Positions 1 to 8,579 of a stretch of DNA of 59,625 nucleotides are shown piece by piece. Below the pieces are notes generated by a model, which worked only from the letters and a program-made list of their open reading frames with translations, ran no database searches and had not been told where the DNA came from. The number at the start of each line of letters is the position of its first letter. Position 1 is the first letter of the stretch. A program made the position numbers and the translations under genes. This DNA comes from Bacillus salacetis (GTDB lineage: Bacteria > Bacillota > Bacilli > Bacillales > Bacillaceae_B): positions 1 through 59,625 of the forward strand of contig NZ_QXIR01000030.1 of NCBI RefSeq assembly GCF_003581585.1. The letters run 5' to 3'.

Positions 1-250
1 AATTCTGTGCTAAACGTGCCCCTTGACCCCGTGATTTCCCTCTGAAAGGGAACGATTCTTCGCTAATCGTTCCTCTTCATCCCGCGAACTCCTTTTGTAA
101 GGACACGATTCTGTGCTAAACGTGCCCCTTGACCCCGTGATTTCCCTCTGTAAAGGAACGATTCTTCGCTAATCGTTCCTCTTCATCCCGCGAATTCTTT
201 TTATAAGGACACAATTCTGTGCTAAGCGTGCCCCTTCATCCCGCGCACTC
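1..250. repeat. 106-bp tandem repeat made of two related ~53-bp hairpin units
   Basis: A 106-bp unit recurs with anchors at positions 5, 111 and 217 and is cut by the window start. Each unit consists of two diverged ~53-bp halves. One half carries a perfect hairpin, stem GGAACGATT / AATCGTTCC with a 7-nt loop. The other carries a weaker version built on GACACGATT. No coding potential is visible. The array lies upstream of ecsC and degenerates by about 250. Confidence 0.85.
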
Positions 251-404
251 CCTATATAAACTCTATTAAAAAGAGAAATGAAGAACATTTCTCTAACTGC
301 ATTAATTTAGGTGAATTACAATCATTGTATGATGACATATGGGAATGCATCCGTCTGTTATGATATATTAAAGGTAATCACGTCTTGATAAGGGGTTGAG
401 TTCG

Positions 405-1247
405 ATGGAATGGTCCAATAGAGATGAACAGGTTCTGGAGGAGATCCGGCAATGGCAGGATTCCTTATATGATTATGAAGCGAATGACCTTGAGAATACA
501 TATGTGAAATGGCTGGACAGTGCTTTTTCAAAGCTGCCGCTTGAGCTGCAGGAACAGTTTTTTCAAAGGCTGGACGGCTGGTTGTTTCACCTTCATTCGC
601 TGTTACAGGGTTCACAGCTGCAGAATGATGCAAGGGAGCGGATTTTAAAGACGGCACGTGCTTTCAATCAGGAAATCGAAACCATACAAGACTTGCATTT
701 GTTAACAGTGGATCAGCTTCACTATATTGCGATGCAGCATACTGGAAGGCATCAGCTGTACTCTTTTCTCCAAGGCGGAATGACGGGGAGCGGAGGAGCC
801 GCTGTGCTCAGCGCAGACCTGCCGGCATTGGGTGTCATTAACTTGCGCTCGGTGCAGCTTGTGGCAATTTCGTATGGGTTTGACGTTCAGTCACCTTTTG
901 AAATGATGACATCACTCAAGGTGTTTCATGCAGCTACCCTGCCGTCCAGGTTGAAAGCTGAAGCTTGGGAAGAGTTGATGGATGATCTTGAAAAAAAAGA
1001 AAATGACTATTTTTATGACGGTACTGAAAAACTGACGGATTATACATGGCTGGAAGGACCGCTGAAGCATATGCTGAAAGGCCTGGTCATCACCATGTTC
1101 AGGAAAAAGCGTATGTCAGGAATGCCTTTGATCAGCATGGCTGTCGGAGCAGGGTTCAATTACCAATTCACGAAGAAGATAAATGATTTTGCAGAGAAAT
1201 ATTATCAGTACCGCTACTTATCCAGTAAGCGAAGTGAGATGGAATAA
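405..1247 (+). CDS. ecsC: EcsC family protein
   Basis: Predicted 280-aa protein of the EcsC family, named after the third gene of the B. subtilis ecs locus; its biochemical role is not established. The family signature is the Gly/Ala-rich block near residues 125-175 (GGMTGSGGAAVL, then SADLPALGVINLRSVQ), which may touch the membrane. The ATG at 405 was chosen because AAGGGG ends 9 nt upstream; an in-frame TTG at 396 would abut that RBS. There are no ecsA or ecsB transporter genes beside it, so it stands alone here. It is convergent with pheA, and the two share a bidirectional terminator. Confidence 0.85.
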   Translation: MEWSNRDEQVLEEIRQWQDSLYDYEANDLENTYVKWLDSAFSKLPLELQEQFFQRLDGWLFHLHSLLQGSQLQNDARERILKTARAFNQEIETIQDLHLLTVDQLHYIAMQHTGRHQLYSFLQGGMTGSGGAAVLSADLPALGVINLRSVQLVAISYGFDVQSPFEMMTSLKVFHAATLPSRLKAEAWEELMDDLEKKENDYFYDGTEKLTDYTWLEGPLKHMLKGLVITMFRKKRMSGMPLISMAVGAGFNYQFTKKINDFAEKYYQYRYLSSKRSEME

Positions 1248-1250
1248 AAA

Positions 1251-1287
1251 AAGGCTGCCTTGTGGATTTTATCCGCGGCAGCTTTTT
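1251..1287. terminator. Bidirectional terminator between ecsC and pheA
   Basis: Stem AGGCTGCC / GGCAGCTT with A-rich and T-rich flanks on both sides sits between the convergent stop codons of ecsC and pheA. Confidence 0.75.
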
Positions 1288-1290
1288 TGG

Positions 1291-2142
1291 TTAATCACCT
1301 AACAAGTAGGAGGAATAGGAGCCGATGATTTTGACTTTGCATCCAAGGGCTTCCATTTCGTTAATTGCACCAGGAAGCAGGACCTCATCCATATCCTGTT
1401 GGACATCAATAAGAAAAAAATAGTCGCCTAGTCTTGTTTTCAACGGTCTTGATTCAATTTTACTGAGGTTCAAATTCCTCCAGGCAAAAGCTGAAAGTAC
1501 TTGATGAAGGGCTCCGGAGCGGTCCTTCGGCAGTGTAACCATCAGCGTGGTTTTCTGCGTGCTTTTGCTGGCGGGAAGCTCGAGTTTCACGGGTTTCTTA
1601 TGAAGGACGATGAATCGTGTATGATTATAGGCAAAGTCATGAATGTTTTCATGAACGATTTCAAGACCATAAACTTTGGCAGCCAGCTCATTTCCGATTG
1701 CCCCAAGTGTTTCTTCAGGATGTTCACTCAAATATTTGGCTGCCGCAGCAGTGGAAGTCGTCTGCTCCAAAAGGGTTCCGCGGTATGTAGTGTTAAGAAA
1801 CTTATGACATTGGGCCAAGGCATGGGGATGAGACAGAATTTTTTCCAATTCTTGTACAGAGCGTCTGTTGCTTGGGTGGACCATGAGATGCTGCTGAATT
1901 GGAGAGGTAAGTTCCGCCGCGATGGATAAGTCAGCTTCATGAAACAAGTAATCCACTGTAATATGTACGGACCCCTCGAGTGAATTTTCCATAGGAACAA
2001 CCGCATAATCAACTTCTTCTTTAATTGCAGCCTCAATGCAGTCAGGTATTGTCACACGTGGTATTGCTTCGCTTTTTGGAAAAGCTTTTTTCACAGCCAG
2101 ATCGGTGAATGAAGCTTGAGGCCCCAGATAAGCAATCTTCAA
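1291..2142 (-). CDS. pheA: Prephenate dehydratase
   Basis: Converts prephenate to phenylpyruvate, the committed cytoplasmic step of phenylalanine synthesis. The 283-aa product matches the usual length of the monofunctional Bacillus enzyme. The catalytic domain begins with LKIAYLGPQASFTDLAV and carries THR-type residues near HTRFIVL (about residue 175). A C-terminal ACT domain follows, with the phenylalanine-binding ESRP motif (SKIESRPLKTRLGDYFF), which implies feedback inhibition. I place the start at the TTG at 2142, with AGAGGAAG 8 nt upstream; an earlier in-frame TTG at 2160 has no RBS. Transcribed alone, convergent with ecsC. Confidence 0.93.
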   Translation of the reverse strand: MKIAYLGPQASFTDLAVKKAFPKSEAIPRVTIPDCIEAAIKEEVDYAVVPMENSLEGSVHITVDYLFHEADLSIAAELTSPIQQHLMVHPSNRRSVQELEKILSHPHALAQCHKFLNTTYRGTLLEQTTSTAAAAKYLSEHPEETLGAIGNELAAKVYGLEIVHENIHDFAYNHTRFIVLHKKPVKLELPASKSTQKTTLMVTLPKDRSGALHQVLSAFAWRNLNLSKIESRPLKTRLGDYFFLIDVQQDMDEVLLPGAINEMEALGCKVKIIGSYSSYLLGD

Positions 2143-2237
2143 TGAACCACTTCCTCTCAAGAAATTATTGAATATTCTAGCATGTTATTGCTTGGATTGT
2201 ATAGATATTATTCAGAAAAAATCTCTTCTTTAAAAAA

Positions 2238-2430
2238 GGCTCTTTTCGTAGACTTTGTTGCTATTCACTATAAATTTCAACTAATATCCTGGTATATCGT
2301 CGTGAAAACCCCCGGTGAGAAGGCAAGAAAAGAGCTGCTCGTCCCTTTTCGAGAGTAAAACCTTTGTATACAGGGGAAAAATCCGGCACCTGGGATTTTT
2401 CCGAAAGCAACAATATATGTGAAAACAGCC
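2238..2430 (+). mobile_element. MITE copy 1 (~193 bp, terminal inverted repeats)
   Basis: Begins GGCTCTTTTCG and ends in a partly complementary terminus (...GAAAACAGCC); about 20 of the 25 terminal consensus positions pair, including the inner TTGTTGCT / AGCAACAA. It is flanked by TTAAAAAA (2230-2237) and TTAAAAAC (2431-2438), a 7 of 8 match expected of a target-site duplication. A conserved internal hairpin GGAAAAATCC / GGATTTTTCC lies near 2380-2403. It encodes no protein. It lies just downstream of the usp terminator. Confidence 0.85.
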
Positions 2431-2440
2431 TTAAAAACAC

Positions 2441-2478
2441 AATAAAAAAGCTTGCAGAGGAATGCTCTGCAAGCTTTA
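2441..2478 (-). terminator. Terminator of the universal stress protein gene
   Basis: On the minus strand, a long stem AAGCTTGCAGAG / CTCTGCAAGCTT is followed by a T-rich run, directly after the usp stop codon. Confidence 0.85.
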
Positions 2479-2487
2479 AAAAGGTGA

Positions 2488-2937
2488 TTAATCCCGGTCG
2501 TCTGTCCGGACGACAAGGACATCGCACTCAGCTGAACGGGTGATGTGTTCTGACACACTGCCGATCAGGAATCTTTCCATCGCACTCAATCCCGTGGCCC
2601 CGCAGACAATCAGGTCTGCCTGCACTTTTTTTGCTCCGTCTTTGGGAATGACGACTTTAGGTGACCCATACTCAATCAACGTATGGACATCGGTTAACCC
2701 TGCCCGCTGTGCCTGCTCTTTATAAGAAGTCATGATTTCATCAGCATACTTACTTGCCTGTTCACCAACCGCTTGATCATAAGATTCAACTGTTGCGAAA
2801 GATCTTGAATCAATGACATGGATGATTGAGAGTTTTGCTTCATTACGCAGGGCAATATCGATTGATTTCTTAAATGCCCATTCTGCTTCCTTTGATCCAT
2901 CAACAGCCACGAGTATATTCTTGTACTTTAAAGTCAT
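2488..2937 (-). CDS. Universal stress protein (UspA family)
   Basis: A 149-aa single-domain Usp protein, presumably cytoplasmic and ATP-binding. N-terminal NILVAVDGS holds the nucleotide-contacting Asp. The C-terminal ATP motif G-2x-G-9x-G-S is present (GATGLSAMERFLIGS, about residues 117-131), followed by CDVLVVR. Family members are induced by stress or growth arrest, but the substrate process here is unknown. The ATG at 2937 is preceded by GGAGGG at good spacing. It is a single gene with its own strong terminator; a MITE has inserted beyond that terminator. Confidence 0.92.
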   Translation of the reverse strand: MTLKYKNILVAVDGSKEAEWAFKKSIDIALRNEAKLSIIHVIDSRSFATVESYDQAVGEQASKYADEIMTSYKEQAQRAGLTDVHTLIEYGSPKVVIPKDGAKKVQADLIVCGATGLSAMERFLIGSVSEHITRSAECDVLVVRTDDRD

Positions 2938-3045
2938 GTCTAATCCCTCCTCATCTAAAGTTTACTATATATTTCCTATAATAACTGTTACAGAATTTCA
3001 AAAGATATTAGTAATTATTTTTCCTGAAAAGGAGGAGATTAAACC

Positions 3046-3204
3046 ATGGACAAAAAGAATCGATTGGAGCAGCAGAGTTTCTACGATGAAAAGGCAGCCG
3101 AGCAGACAGCAGCGCAAATCATGGCTTCATATGAGTCAGGACTGCATGATGGCGAAGCGGGACCTTTGAGTTCAGAAGCAGCGGATCAGGAAGGGAAGAT
3201 GTAA
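3046..3204 (+). CDS. Small acidic protein of unknown function (52 aa)
   Basis: A 52-aa frame starting MDKKNRLEQQSFYDEKAAEQ and ending QEGKM. It has a strong RBS (GGAGGAG, 6 nt spacer) and a clean terminator immediately after the stop, which together argue for a real gene. The product is acidic and hydrophilic, with Gln/Glu/Ala-rich content and no membrane segment. I do not recognise the family. It is divergent from usp and convergent with the SpoIIP-like gene. Confidence 0.65.
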   Translation: MDKKNRLEQQSFYDEKAAEQTAAQIMASYESGLHDGEAGPLSSEAADQEGKM

Positions 3205-3207
3205 AGA

Positions 3208-3243
3208 GAAAGCTGTCCGTCAAAATTTAGTCGGACAGCTTTT
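3208..3243. terminator. Bidirectional terminator after the 52-aa gene
   Basis: Stem AAAGCTGTCCG / CGGACAGCTTT with T-rich flanks serves the small plus-strand gene and probably the convergent SpoIIP-like gene. Confidence 0.85.
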
Positions 3244-3256
3244 ATTGGCTTTATGT

Positions 3257-4156
3257 TTAATCTTCTAAATGAAGATCATTAAGGACTTCAGCAAGAATAT
3301 CTGCTGTTCGAAATTCTTCATCCAGTGTGTTTTCAACACCGCCGATATTTACTGATAAGGAATGATTAAACAAATCCTGATTATAGGTTGATTGTACAGG
3401 GCTATTATTTTTTATAAAGACCCCCCTGGACATTCCGGGAAGTTTTCTTTCTAAACTTTGATGAACCTTTTCCGCAAATTGCTTTACTTCCTCAAAGTTC
3501 TTTATGTTTGAAGATACAAAAAATGCTACCCTTCCAAGACTTTCTCCTTGGTACTCAAAAGTTGTCACATTTCTTGGCTGGCTGTCCCGATGCACATCAA
3601 GAACCATCTTTAAACTGTCACTATTTTGTTTTACCATCTCGGTTACATAAGGACGTGACATATCATAAGAACTTTCGTAGTCCAGGTTCTTATCCTCAAG
3701 CTCGGTAATAAAATCCAGGTATTCATGTTTCACTTTTATACCGCTTTCCTTCAAGGTCTTGGCGAGATGCTGTCCTACCAAGCTGATATTTCTTTTTTTG
3801 TTGTGTGCCTGTTCAGCATTAGTAATATTATTCAATTCGGGAATGAAAGATTCCCTGCTATGTGTGTGATAAATATAAATTTCAGTTTCTTTAATAGATG
3901 AAGAAGTCGTAGAAGGCAAAGTACTCATAATATCCTGTATATTAGAATGCAGATTTCCAAAGCTCAACCAGCAAATCAAAGCTATACTCGTCATCAATGA
4001 AAACGAGAGGTAGGAATATCGATAAACTCTTTTCTTTCTTAGATATTTTGCTTCTTCATCCACCAACATGGAAAGGGTCTTTTGGTTAAAATCTTTAGAA
4101 GGAAGGAATTCCTTGGAATGTTTTAGATGACTTAGAAGTTCTTGGTTCTTATGCAT
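3257..4156 (-). CDS. Membrane-anchored SpoIIP-like amidase paired with an ECF sigma factor
   Basis: A 299-aa protein. Residues 1-47 are cytoplasmic, basic and charged; a transmembrane segment lies at about 48-66 (YLSFSLMTSIALICWLSF); the rest is extracytoplasmic. The outer part resembles SpoIIP, the sporulation peptidoglycan amidase/transglycosylase: IYIYHTHSRESF (97-103), VLDVHRDSQPR and NIGGVENTLDEE carry the expected metal-binding His and Glu residues. It is shorter than true SpoIIP (~400 aa). It overlaps the upstream ECF sigma gene by 8 bp, the usual position of an anti-sigma factor, so I infer that its N-terminal tail may bind the sigma factor while the outer domain senses or cleaves wall. 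The family assignment is firm; the anti-sigma role is inference. Confidence 0.82.
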   Translation of the reverse strand: MHKNQELLSHLKHSKEFLPSKDFNQKTLSMLVDEEAKYLRKKRVYRYSYLSFSLMTSIALICWLSFGNLHSNIQDIMSTLPSTTSSSIKETEIYIYHTHSRESFIPELNNITNAEQAHNKKRNISLVGQHLAKTLKESGIKVKHEYLDFITELEDKNLDYESSYDMSRPYVTEMVKQNSDSLKMVLDVHRDSQPRNVTTFEYQGESLGRVAFFVSSNIKNFEEVKQFAEKVHQSLERKLPGMSRGVFIKNNSPVQSTYNQDLFNHSLSVNIGGVENTLDEEFRTADILAEVLNDLHLED

Positions 4157-4673
4157 TATTTAATACCTCCTTCATGCCTGATATTTCAATATCTTCCTTT
4201 AACTTTTTCAGTGCTCTGTGATAGGTGACTTTTACTTTTGATATACTGCAATTTAAGATATCTGCGGTTTCTGCAACAGAAAAATCATTGATGCTGCGAA
4301 GGATGATAACAGTTCTGTAGGATGGTTTAAGTCGAAGTATGGCTTGTTGAATATTGCTTTTGATTTCATTATGAATTAATAAGTCCTGTGGGTCTAAGTT
4401 GACAGAGGTAATTTTTTTGAAGAACGAGTCTTTGACGATGGAATAAAACCTCTGCCTGCGAAAATGGTCAACAGCAGTGTGTTTCGCTATAGAAAATATC
4501 CATGTAGTTATTGTACAGCTGCCGTTGTATCGTGAAATCGATTTTATTACCTTTATAAATACCTCCTGTGTTAAATCTTCTGCCTCATCTTTACTGCCTG
4601 TGAAGCAGGCTAGAAACCGATAAACATCCTCATGATACTCCTGATATAACGTCTCAATATCGGGTCTGTTCAT
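4149..4673 (-). CDS. ECF-type RNA polymerase sigma factor
   Basis: A 174-aa sigma-70 family protein with region 2 (ETLYQEYHEDVYRF, AEDLTQEVFIKV, TWIFSIAKHTAVDHFRR) and region 4 (LKPSYRTVIILRSINDFSVA, then AEILNCS-like helix-turn-helix) but no regions 1 or 3, typical of ECF factors. The ATG at 4673 is chosen because AAGGAGGGG lies just upstream; the ATG at 4697 has no RBS. It is translationally coupled to the SpoIIP-like gene. An ECF-type promoter (TGTAAC-N16-CGAT) directly upstream suggests autoregulation. I cannot assign it to sigX, sigW, sigM, sigV or ylaC from sequence alone. Confidence 0.92.
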   Translation of the reverse strand: MNRPDIETLYQEYHEDVYRFLACFTGSKDEAEDLTQEVFIKVIKSISRYNGSCTITTWIFSIAKHTAVDHFRRQRFYSIVKDSFFKKITSVNLDPQDLLIHNEIKSNIQQAILRLKPSYRTVIILRSINDFSVAETADILNCSISKVKVTYHRALKKLKEDIEISGMKEVLNNA

Positions 4674-4703
4674 ATCTCCCCTCCTTGTAGCATTCAATCA
4701 TTA

Positions 4704-4739
4704 ATCGTTTTAATGATAAAAAGGTTACACTATTCCTGA
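4704..4739 (-). promoter_or_regulatory. ECF-type promoter of the sigma/SpoIIP-like operon
   Basis: Minus strand: -35 element TGTAAC (4739-4734), 16-nt spacer, then CGAT (4707-4704). This resembles B. subtilis ECF consensus promoters (TGAAAC or TGTAAC, then CG). The predicted start point lies about 20-25 nt before the ATG at 4673. Confidence 0.65.
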
Positions 4740-4957
4740 AAAGAAACATCAAGTTAATATATACAAGAAAAAATCTTCATTACCTTTTTCCATAGCATTT
4801 ATGTAAATCACACAAATCGCACTCTTCAGGCTGAATTCAGACTTATATAATAAAGAAAATCGTCTTGAATCCCATGAGAAGTTTCAAATAAATAAGTATG
4901 CAGAAATAAAAGTTAAAGGACCAATACTTTTCTTTACATGTTCAGTATTTTTCATCC

Positions 4958-5351
4958 TCACCATCGTAAAAAATTCTCTCTTGTTTTAAATATAGCTGTT
5001 AACTCTTTGGGAGAATTGCCTCCTGCTTCAATTATTTTCCCTAAGTTGAAAGGCGCACTTGTATTAGCGTGAAGCTTTATTTGTTCAACTGCTTCTATGA
5101 CTGAAAGCCACTGACTCTTATCAATTTGATTCTTTTTTATAACAACATTCTTCATTTCTTCGGTTATAAGGAAACTTAATGAACCGGAAATAGTTATTGT
5201 CACCACCTGCTGCACTAGCCTGAAGGGGAAAGAAACAATACTTCCCAAGTGGAATTGCCGTAATAGCGTATTTTTACTGCCTGAACTTGCCCTCCATAAA
5301 AACATAAATTTCTTCAAACTGCTGATAATATTGCTCTGCTCCAAGAGTCAT
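4958..5351 (-). pseudogene. Probable decayed gene of unknown function
   Basis: The RBS GAGGTG points to an ATG at 5351 whose frame reads MTLGAEQYYQQFEEIYVFME and stops after 25 codons. Protein-like stretches then continue in other minus-strand frames: VQAVKIRYYGNSTWEV, SAAGGDNNYFRFIKF, and finally a 128-codon frame ending TAIFKTRENFLRW (stop 4958). The pattern suggests a gene broken by several small indels. The alternative is an intact 128-aa protein starting at 5344, but that start has no RBS. I do not recognise the family. Confidence 0.4.
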
Positions 5352-5520
5352 GAGTGACACCTCAGGATTATGGGAAAAATATTTTCGATGGTTTTGAGGT
5401 TTAGGTGCTTTCGACTTTCCTGAATATCAAATTGGTAATTGGTTGGTTTCAATACTTGACGGCCAAGTCTAAAAAGGTTAAATCTCTTATGTTAGCTGAG
5501 AGGTAATAATGGTCTCGAAG

Positions 5521-5646
5521 GGTTGATTGGAGTGGAAGGCGTACGACCTCCTGCGGGATTAGCGGGACAGGTGAGACCCCGCAAGCGCAGCTGAGGAGGC
5601 TCACCGCCAGCCCCACGGAGTCGTGCGCAAGTAGCGGAAATCAACC
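5521..5646. repeat. Dispersed GC-rich palindromic repeat (~126 bp)
   Basis: Bounded by inverted termini GGTTGATT / AATCAACC. Inside, nested complementary blocks (GCGTACGAC / GTCGTGCGC, CTCCTGCGGG / CCCGCA...GAGGAG, GGTGAG / CTCACC) would fold into one long stem. From memory, very similar elements occur between genes in many Bacillaceae genomes; only one copy is present here. It lies between the decayed gene and the permease and has no credible coding frame. Confidence 0.75.
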
Positions 5647-5690
5647 ATCCATTTCCAATAAGGGATTTTAAATAAGCGGAGCCGCCATGT

Positions 5691-7028
5691 CTAAAGAACA
5701 TGACGGCTTTTATTATGGTCATCCAGCTTTTTTTCGGACTGGCTCGAAACCATACTATACACCATAAAGGTCAGCAGGAAACTGATGAAGCCTGGTGACC
5801 AGCCTTCAGGTATCAAGAAATAGATCACAAGGGAAGCGGCTATTGTATAAATAGCTTTAAGATTATACTTGAATGTTCCTGATGCAAGTTTGGCCAGATC
5901 TTCCTCTGAAATTCTCGCTTTCTTGATATACAAGTAGTCAGCCGCAATTACGGCAGATAACGGGATGACAAAGGCTCCAAGCAGGGAAATGTAATCCTGT
6001 GCATTGTTGACGAGTACCGGAAAGCAGCTTAAGAAAATGCCTGCTGCTCCAAATACAAGAGCACTTTTAATCCTTCCGAGAGCAGGGATTGCATTGAGGA
6101 GGCTGAATCCTCCTGTGTAGGCGTTGCTGAGATTGATGGATATCATAGAAACCATCGAGCAGATTCCAATCAATAGAGTAAGAAGCATGGAGTCAGTCTG
6201 CTCAGTGGCAGCAACAAAGGGATTGGAATTTTGAAATAACGCAGCACTGAATGTCCCAAGCAGGGCAGTCATGAAGAAACCGAAAACGTTTCCTGCAAAC
6301 AGTCCCCAAAAACCCTGCTTTCCAGACTTTGCGTACCGAGTTATATCAGATGATGCGCTTACGCCGGAAACATATTGGACGAAAGCAAGGCTAGCAAAAA
6401 ACACAAAAGCCCCTAAAGAGAATTCCCCGCCTGAAAATAAAATGCTGCTTCCCATTTTGTCCGCTGCCGTAGTAATGAAAATAAGAAGGATGGCAGCTTG
6501 CCCAAGCAAAAGAAACGGCATGAACATCTTTGTCGCTTTTTTCACCGCCTCAAAACCGATCAGCGCCAAAACCGTCATGATCAATGCAAGGGATATAGCG
6601 ACGGGGATAAGCGGCAGTTCAACACCTAAAGATTTATTTACAAGAGACAAAACAACCAATGTCCCGCCAATGGTCTGGACGCTGAACCAATAGAGGGATG
6701 TCAGCGAACGGACTGGTGAAGCGACAAGCCTGGAAAGCTTCGTTCCAATCATCGACCTGATGACATATTGTGCGGGAAGTCCATATCGGGCCCCCGGCAG
6801 CGAGAGGACAGAAACAAAGAAGAAAGCAAGACCGGCTCCCAGCAAAGTACTGAGGATAGCCCAGCCCATTGACAGTCCGCCTTCCAATACAGCTAATGCA
6901 GGTACAAGAAAGTTCCCTGAGTTGACTGAAAAGGAAAGTTGTATAATGAAGTATTCAAACCAGGTCGTGTTCTTTAACTTTTGTGGAACGGATTCTAGCC
7001 CTAATCTTTCTATTGCTGGATTTTTCAT
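5691..7028 (-). CDS. NCS1-family nucleobase/cofactor permease
   Basis: A 445-aa integral membrane protein with about 12 hydrophobic segments. It resembles the nucleobase:cation symporter-1 (cytosine/purine/thiamine-precursor) family: the N-terminal charged tail before the first helix, PGARYGLPAQYVIRSMIG, SVQTIGGTLVV and the Asn/Ser-rich SISINLSNAYTGG-type helix are typical. The substrate cannot be told from sequence; cytosine, purines, allantoin or hydroxymethylpyrimidine are possible. The ATG at 7028 has AAGGAG 9 nt upstream. It is divergent from ald with a cre-like palindrome between them. An inverted repeat GCCGTCATG / CATGGCGGC spans the stop codon. Confidence 0.85.
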   Translation of the reverse strand: MKNPAIERLGLESVPQKLKNTTWFEYFIIQLSFSVNSGNFLVPALAVLEGGLSMGWAILSTLLGAGLAFFFVSVLSLPGARYGLPAQYVIRSMIGTKLSRLVASPVRSLTSLYWFSVQTIGGTLVVLSLVNKSLGVELPLIPVAISLALIMTVLALIGFEAVKKATKMFMPFLLLGQAAILLIFITTAADKMGSSILFSGGEFSLGAFVFFASLAFVQYVSGVSASSDITRYAKSGKQGFWGLFAGNVFGFFMTALLGTFSAALFQNSNPFVAATEQTDSMLLTLLIGICSMVSMISINLSNAYTGGFSLLNAIPALGRIKSALVFGAAGIFLSCFPVLVNNAQDYISLLGAFVIPLSAVIAADYLYIKKARISEEDLAKLASGTFKYNLKAIYTIAASLVIYFLIPEGWSPGFISFLLTFMVYSMVSSQSEKKLDDHNKSRHVL

Positions 7029-7166
7029 GTAGAGAACTCCTTATTTACATCGTCGGATTAATTCTATTTCTATTGTAAAGGAAGTTTGCTAAAAAGGAAG
7101 AGAAGGAAAAAAATCAGTAGCGGGAACCCATACAGGATAGGGAAAATTCAGGCTTTTCTGTCTAAA

Positions 7167-7180
7167 TGTAAATGCTTACA
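7167..7180. promoter_or_regulatory. Candidate cre (CcpA) site between the permease and ald
   Basis: TGTAAATGCTTACA matches 13 of 14 positions of the cre consensus TGWAARCGYTWNCA; the central C is T. It sits in a longer palindrome AATGTAA / TTACATT, about 90 bp before the ald start and 140 bp from the permease start. Another regulator of similar symmetry cannot be excluded. Confidence 0.5.
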
Positions 7181-7271
7181 TTTTCGTCAAAATTGTTTAG
7201 CATTTTAATTATGATAGTGTTATATTTGATTAAGAAGTTTTACATATGGATGAATCAAGGAGGTTTTTTTA

Positions 7272-8390
7272 ATGCGTATCGGAGTACCTACAGAAATAAA
7301 AAACAATGAAAACCGTGTGGCAATGACACCGGCAGGAGTGGTGAACCTTACCCTGTTTGGTCATGAAGTATATATTGAATCCGGTGCGGGCCTCGGATCT
7401 GGTTTTACAGATGAAGATTATACTGCCGCTGGAGGACACATTGTAGGAAGCGCAGCTGAAGCATGGTCCATGGATATGGTCATGAAAGTGAAAGAACCGC
7501 TGCAAAGCGAATACCAGTATTTCCGTGAAGGATTAATCCTGTTTACATATTTACATCTGGCTCCGGAACCTGAACTGACAAAAGCGCTTATTGAAAATAA
7601 AGTCGTCGGCATCGCTTATGAAACAGTGGAAGTGAACCGTACATTGCCGCTGTTGACACCAATGAGTGAAGTGGCAGGCAGGATGTCCACTCAAATCGGA
7701 GCTCAGTTCCTTGAAAAGATCCATGGTGGAAAAGGAGTTCTTTTATCCGGCGTACCGGGAGTTTCACGCAGCCGTGTAACGATCATCGGAGGCGGCGTCG
7801 CTGGAACAAATGCCGCGAAGATTGCTGTAGGAATGGGTGCACAGGTAACCATCCTTGACTTGAGCCCTGAACGCCTTCGCCAGCTTGATGATATTTTCGG
7901 AGGCGATGTACAAACTTTGATGTCCAATCCGCTTAATATCGAGAAGGCGGTCGCAGAATCTGACCTGGTAATCGGCGCTGTATTGATTCCGGGAGCCAAA
8001 GCACCAAAGCTTGTAACAGAAGACATGATCAAGTCCATGATGCCTGGTTCAGTGGTAGTGGATATCGCTATTGACCAGGGCGGAATCTTTGAAACGACTG
8101 ACCGCATCACAACGCATGACGACCCTACTTATGTGAAGCACGGTGTCGTTCACTATGCAGTTGCCAATATGCCTGGGGCTGTGCCGCGTACGTCCACGAT
8201 TGCACTGACGAATGTGACGGTGCCGTATGCAATCCAGATTGCCAACAAGGGCTACAAAGATGCCTGCCTTGATAACGAAGCATTGCTTAAAGGCATCAAC
8301 ACATTGAACGGTTATGTGACTTATAAAGCAGTAGCTGAAGCACATGATCTTGATTACTCGGATACAAAAACACTGCTTGCACAAGCATGA
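7272..8390 (+). CDS. ald: Alanine dehydrogenase
   Basis: NAD-dependent oxidative deamination of L-alanine to pyruvate, used for growth on alanine and during sporulation; the family is typically a cytoplasmic hexamer. The 372-aa product has the expected length. [20 protein letters not shown] holds the substrate-binding Arg. The Rossmann motif appears as [15 protein letters not shown] (about residues 170-185). The catalytic His is in the [10 protein letters not shown] segment. AAGGAGG precedes the ATG at 7272. It has its own terminator and is probably monocistronic. The upstream cre-like site suggests carbon control. Confidence 0.96.
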   Translation: MRIGVPTEIKNNENRVAMTPAGVVNLTLFGHEVYIESGAGLGSGFTDEDYTAAGGHIVGSAAEAWSMDMVMKVKEPLQSEYQYFREGLILFTYLHLAPEPELTKALIENKVVGIAYETVEVNRTLPLLTPMSEVAGRMSTQIGAQFLEKIHGGKGVLLSGVPGVSRSRVTIIGGGVAGTNAAKIAVGMGAQVTILDLSPERLRQLDDIFGGDVQTLMSNPLNIEKAVAESDLVIGAVLIPGAKAPKLVTEDMIKSMMPGSVVVDIAIDQGGIFETTDRITTHDDPTYVKHGVVHYAVANMPGAVPRTSTIALTNVTVPYAIQIANKGYKDACLDNEALLKGINTLNGYVTYKAVAEAHDLDYSDTKTLLAQA

Positions 8391-8397
8391 TTTTACA

Positions 8398-8435
8398 AAA
8401 GGCTGTTTCGCTGAAAAGGTGAAACAGCCTTTTTT
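8398..8435 (+). terminator. ald terminator
   Basis: Stem AAAGGCTGTTTC / GAAACAGCCTTT followed by a T run, 8 nt after the ald stop. Confidence 0.92.
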
Positions 8436-8579
8436 CTTTGGAATTGGATTTTTCAGGGAGTGCTTTTTAAGACTCTATTTTTGGGGTAAAAAAGAAGGGG
8501 ATGCTTGATTGAAGGAGGAGTTGTCCCATCAATCAAGAAATAAGTATGAGTGACAAGTATTTTGAGGGAGGGCTTACGA

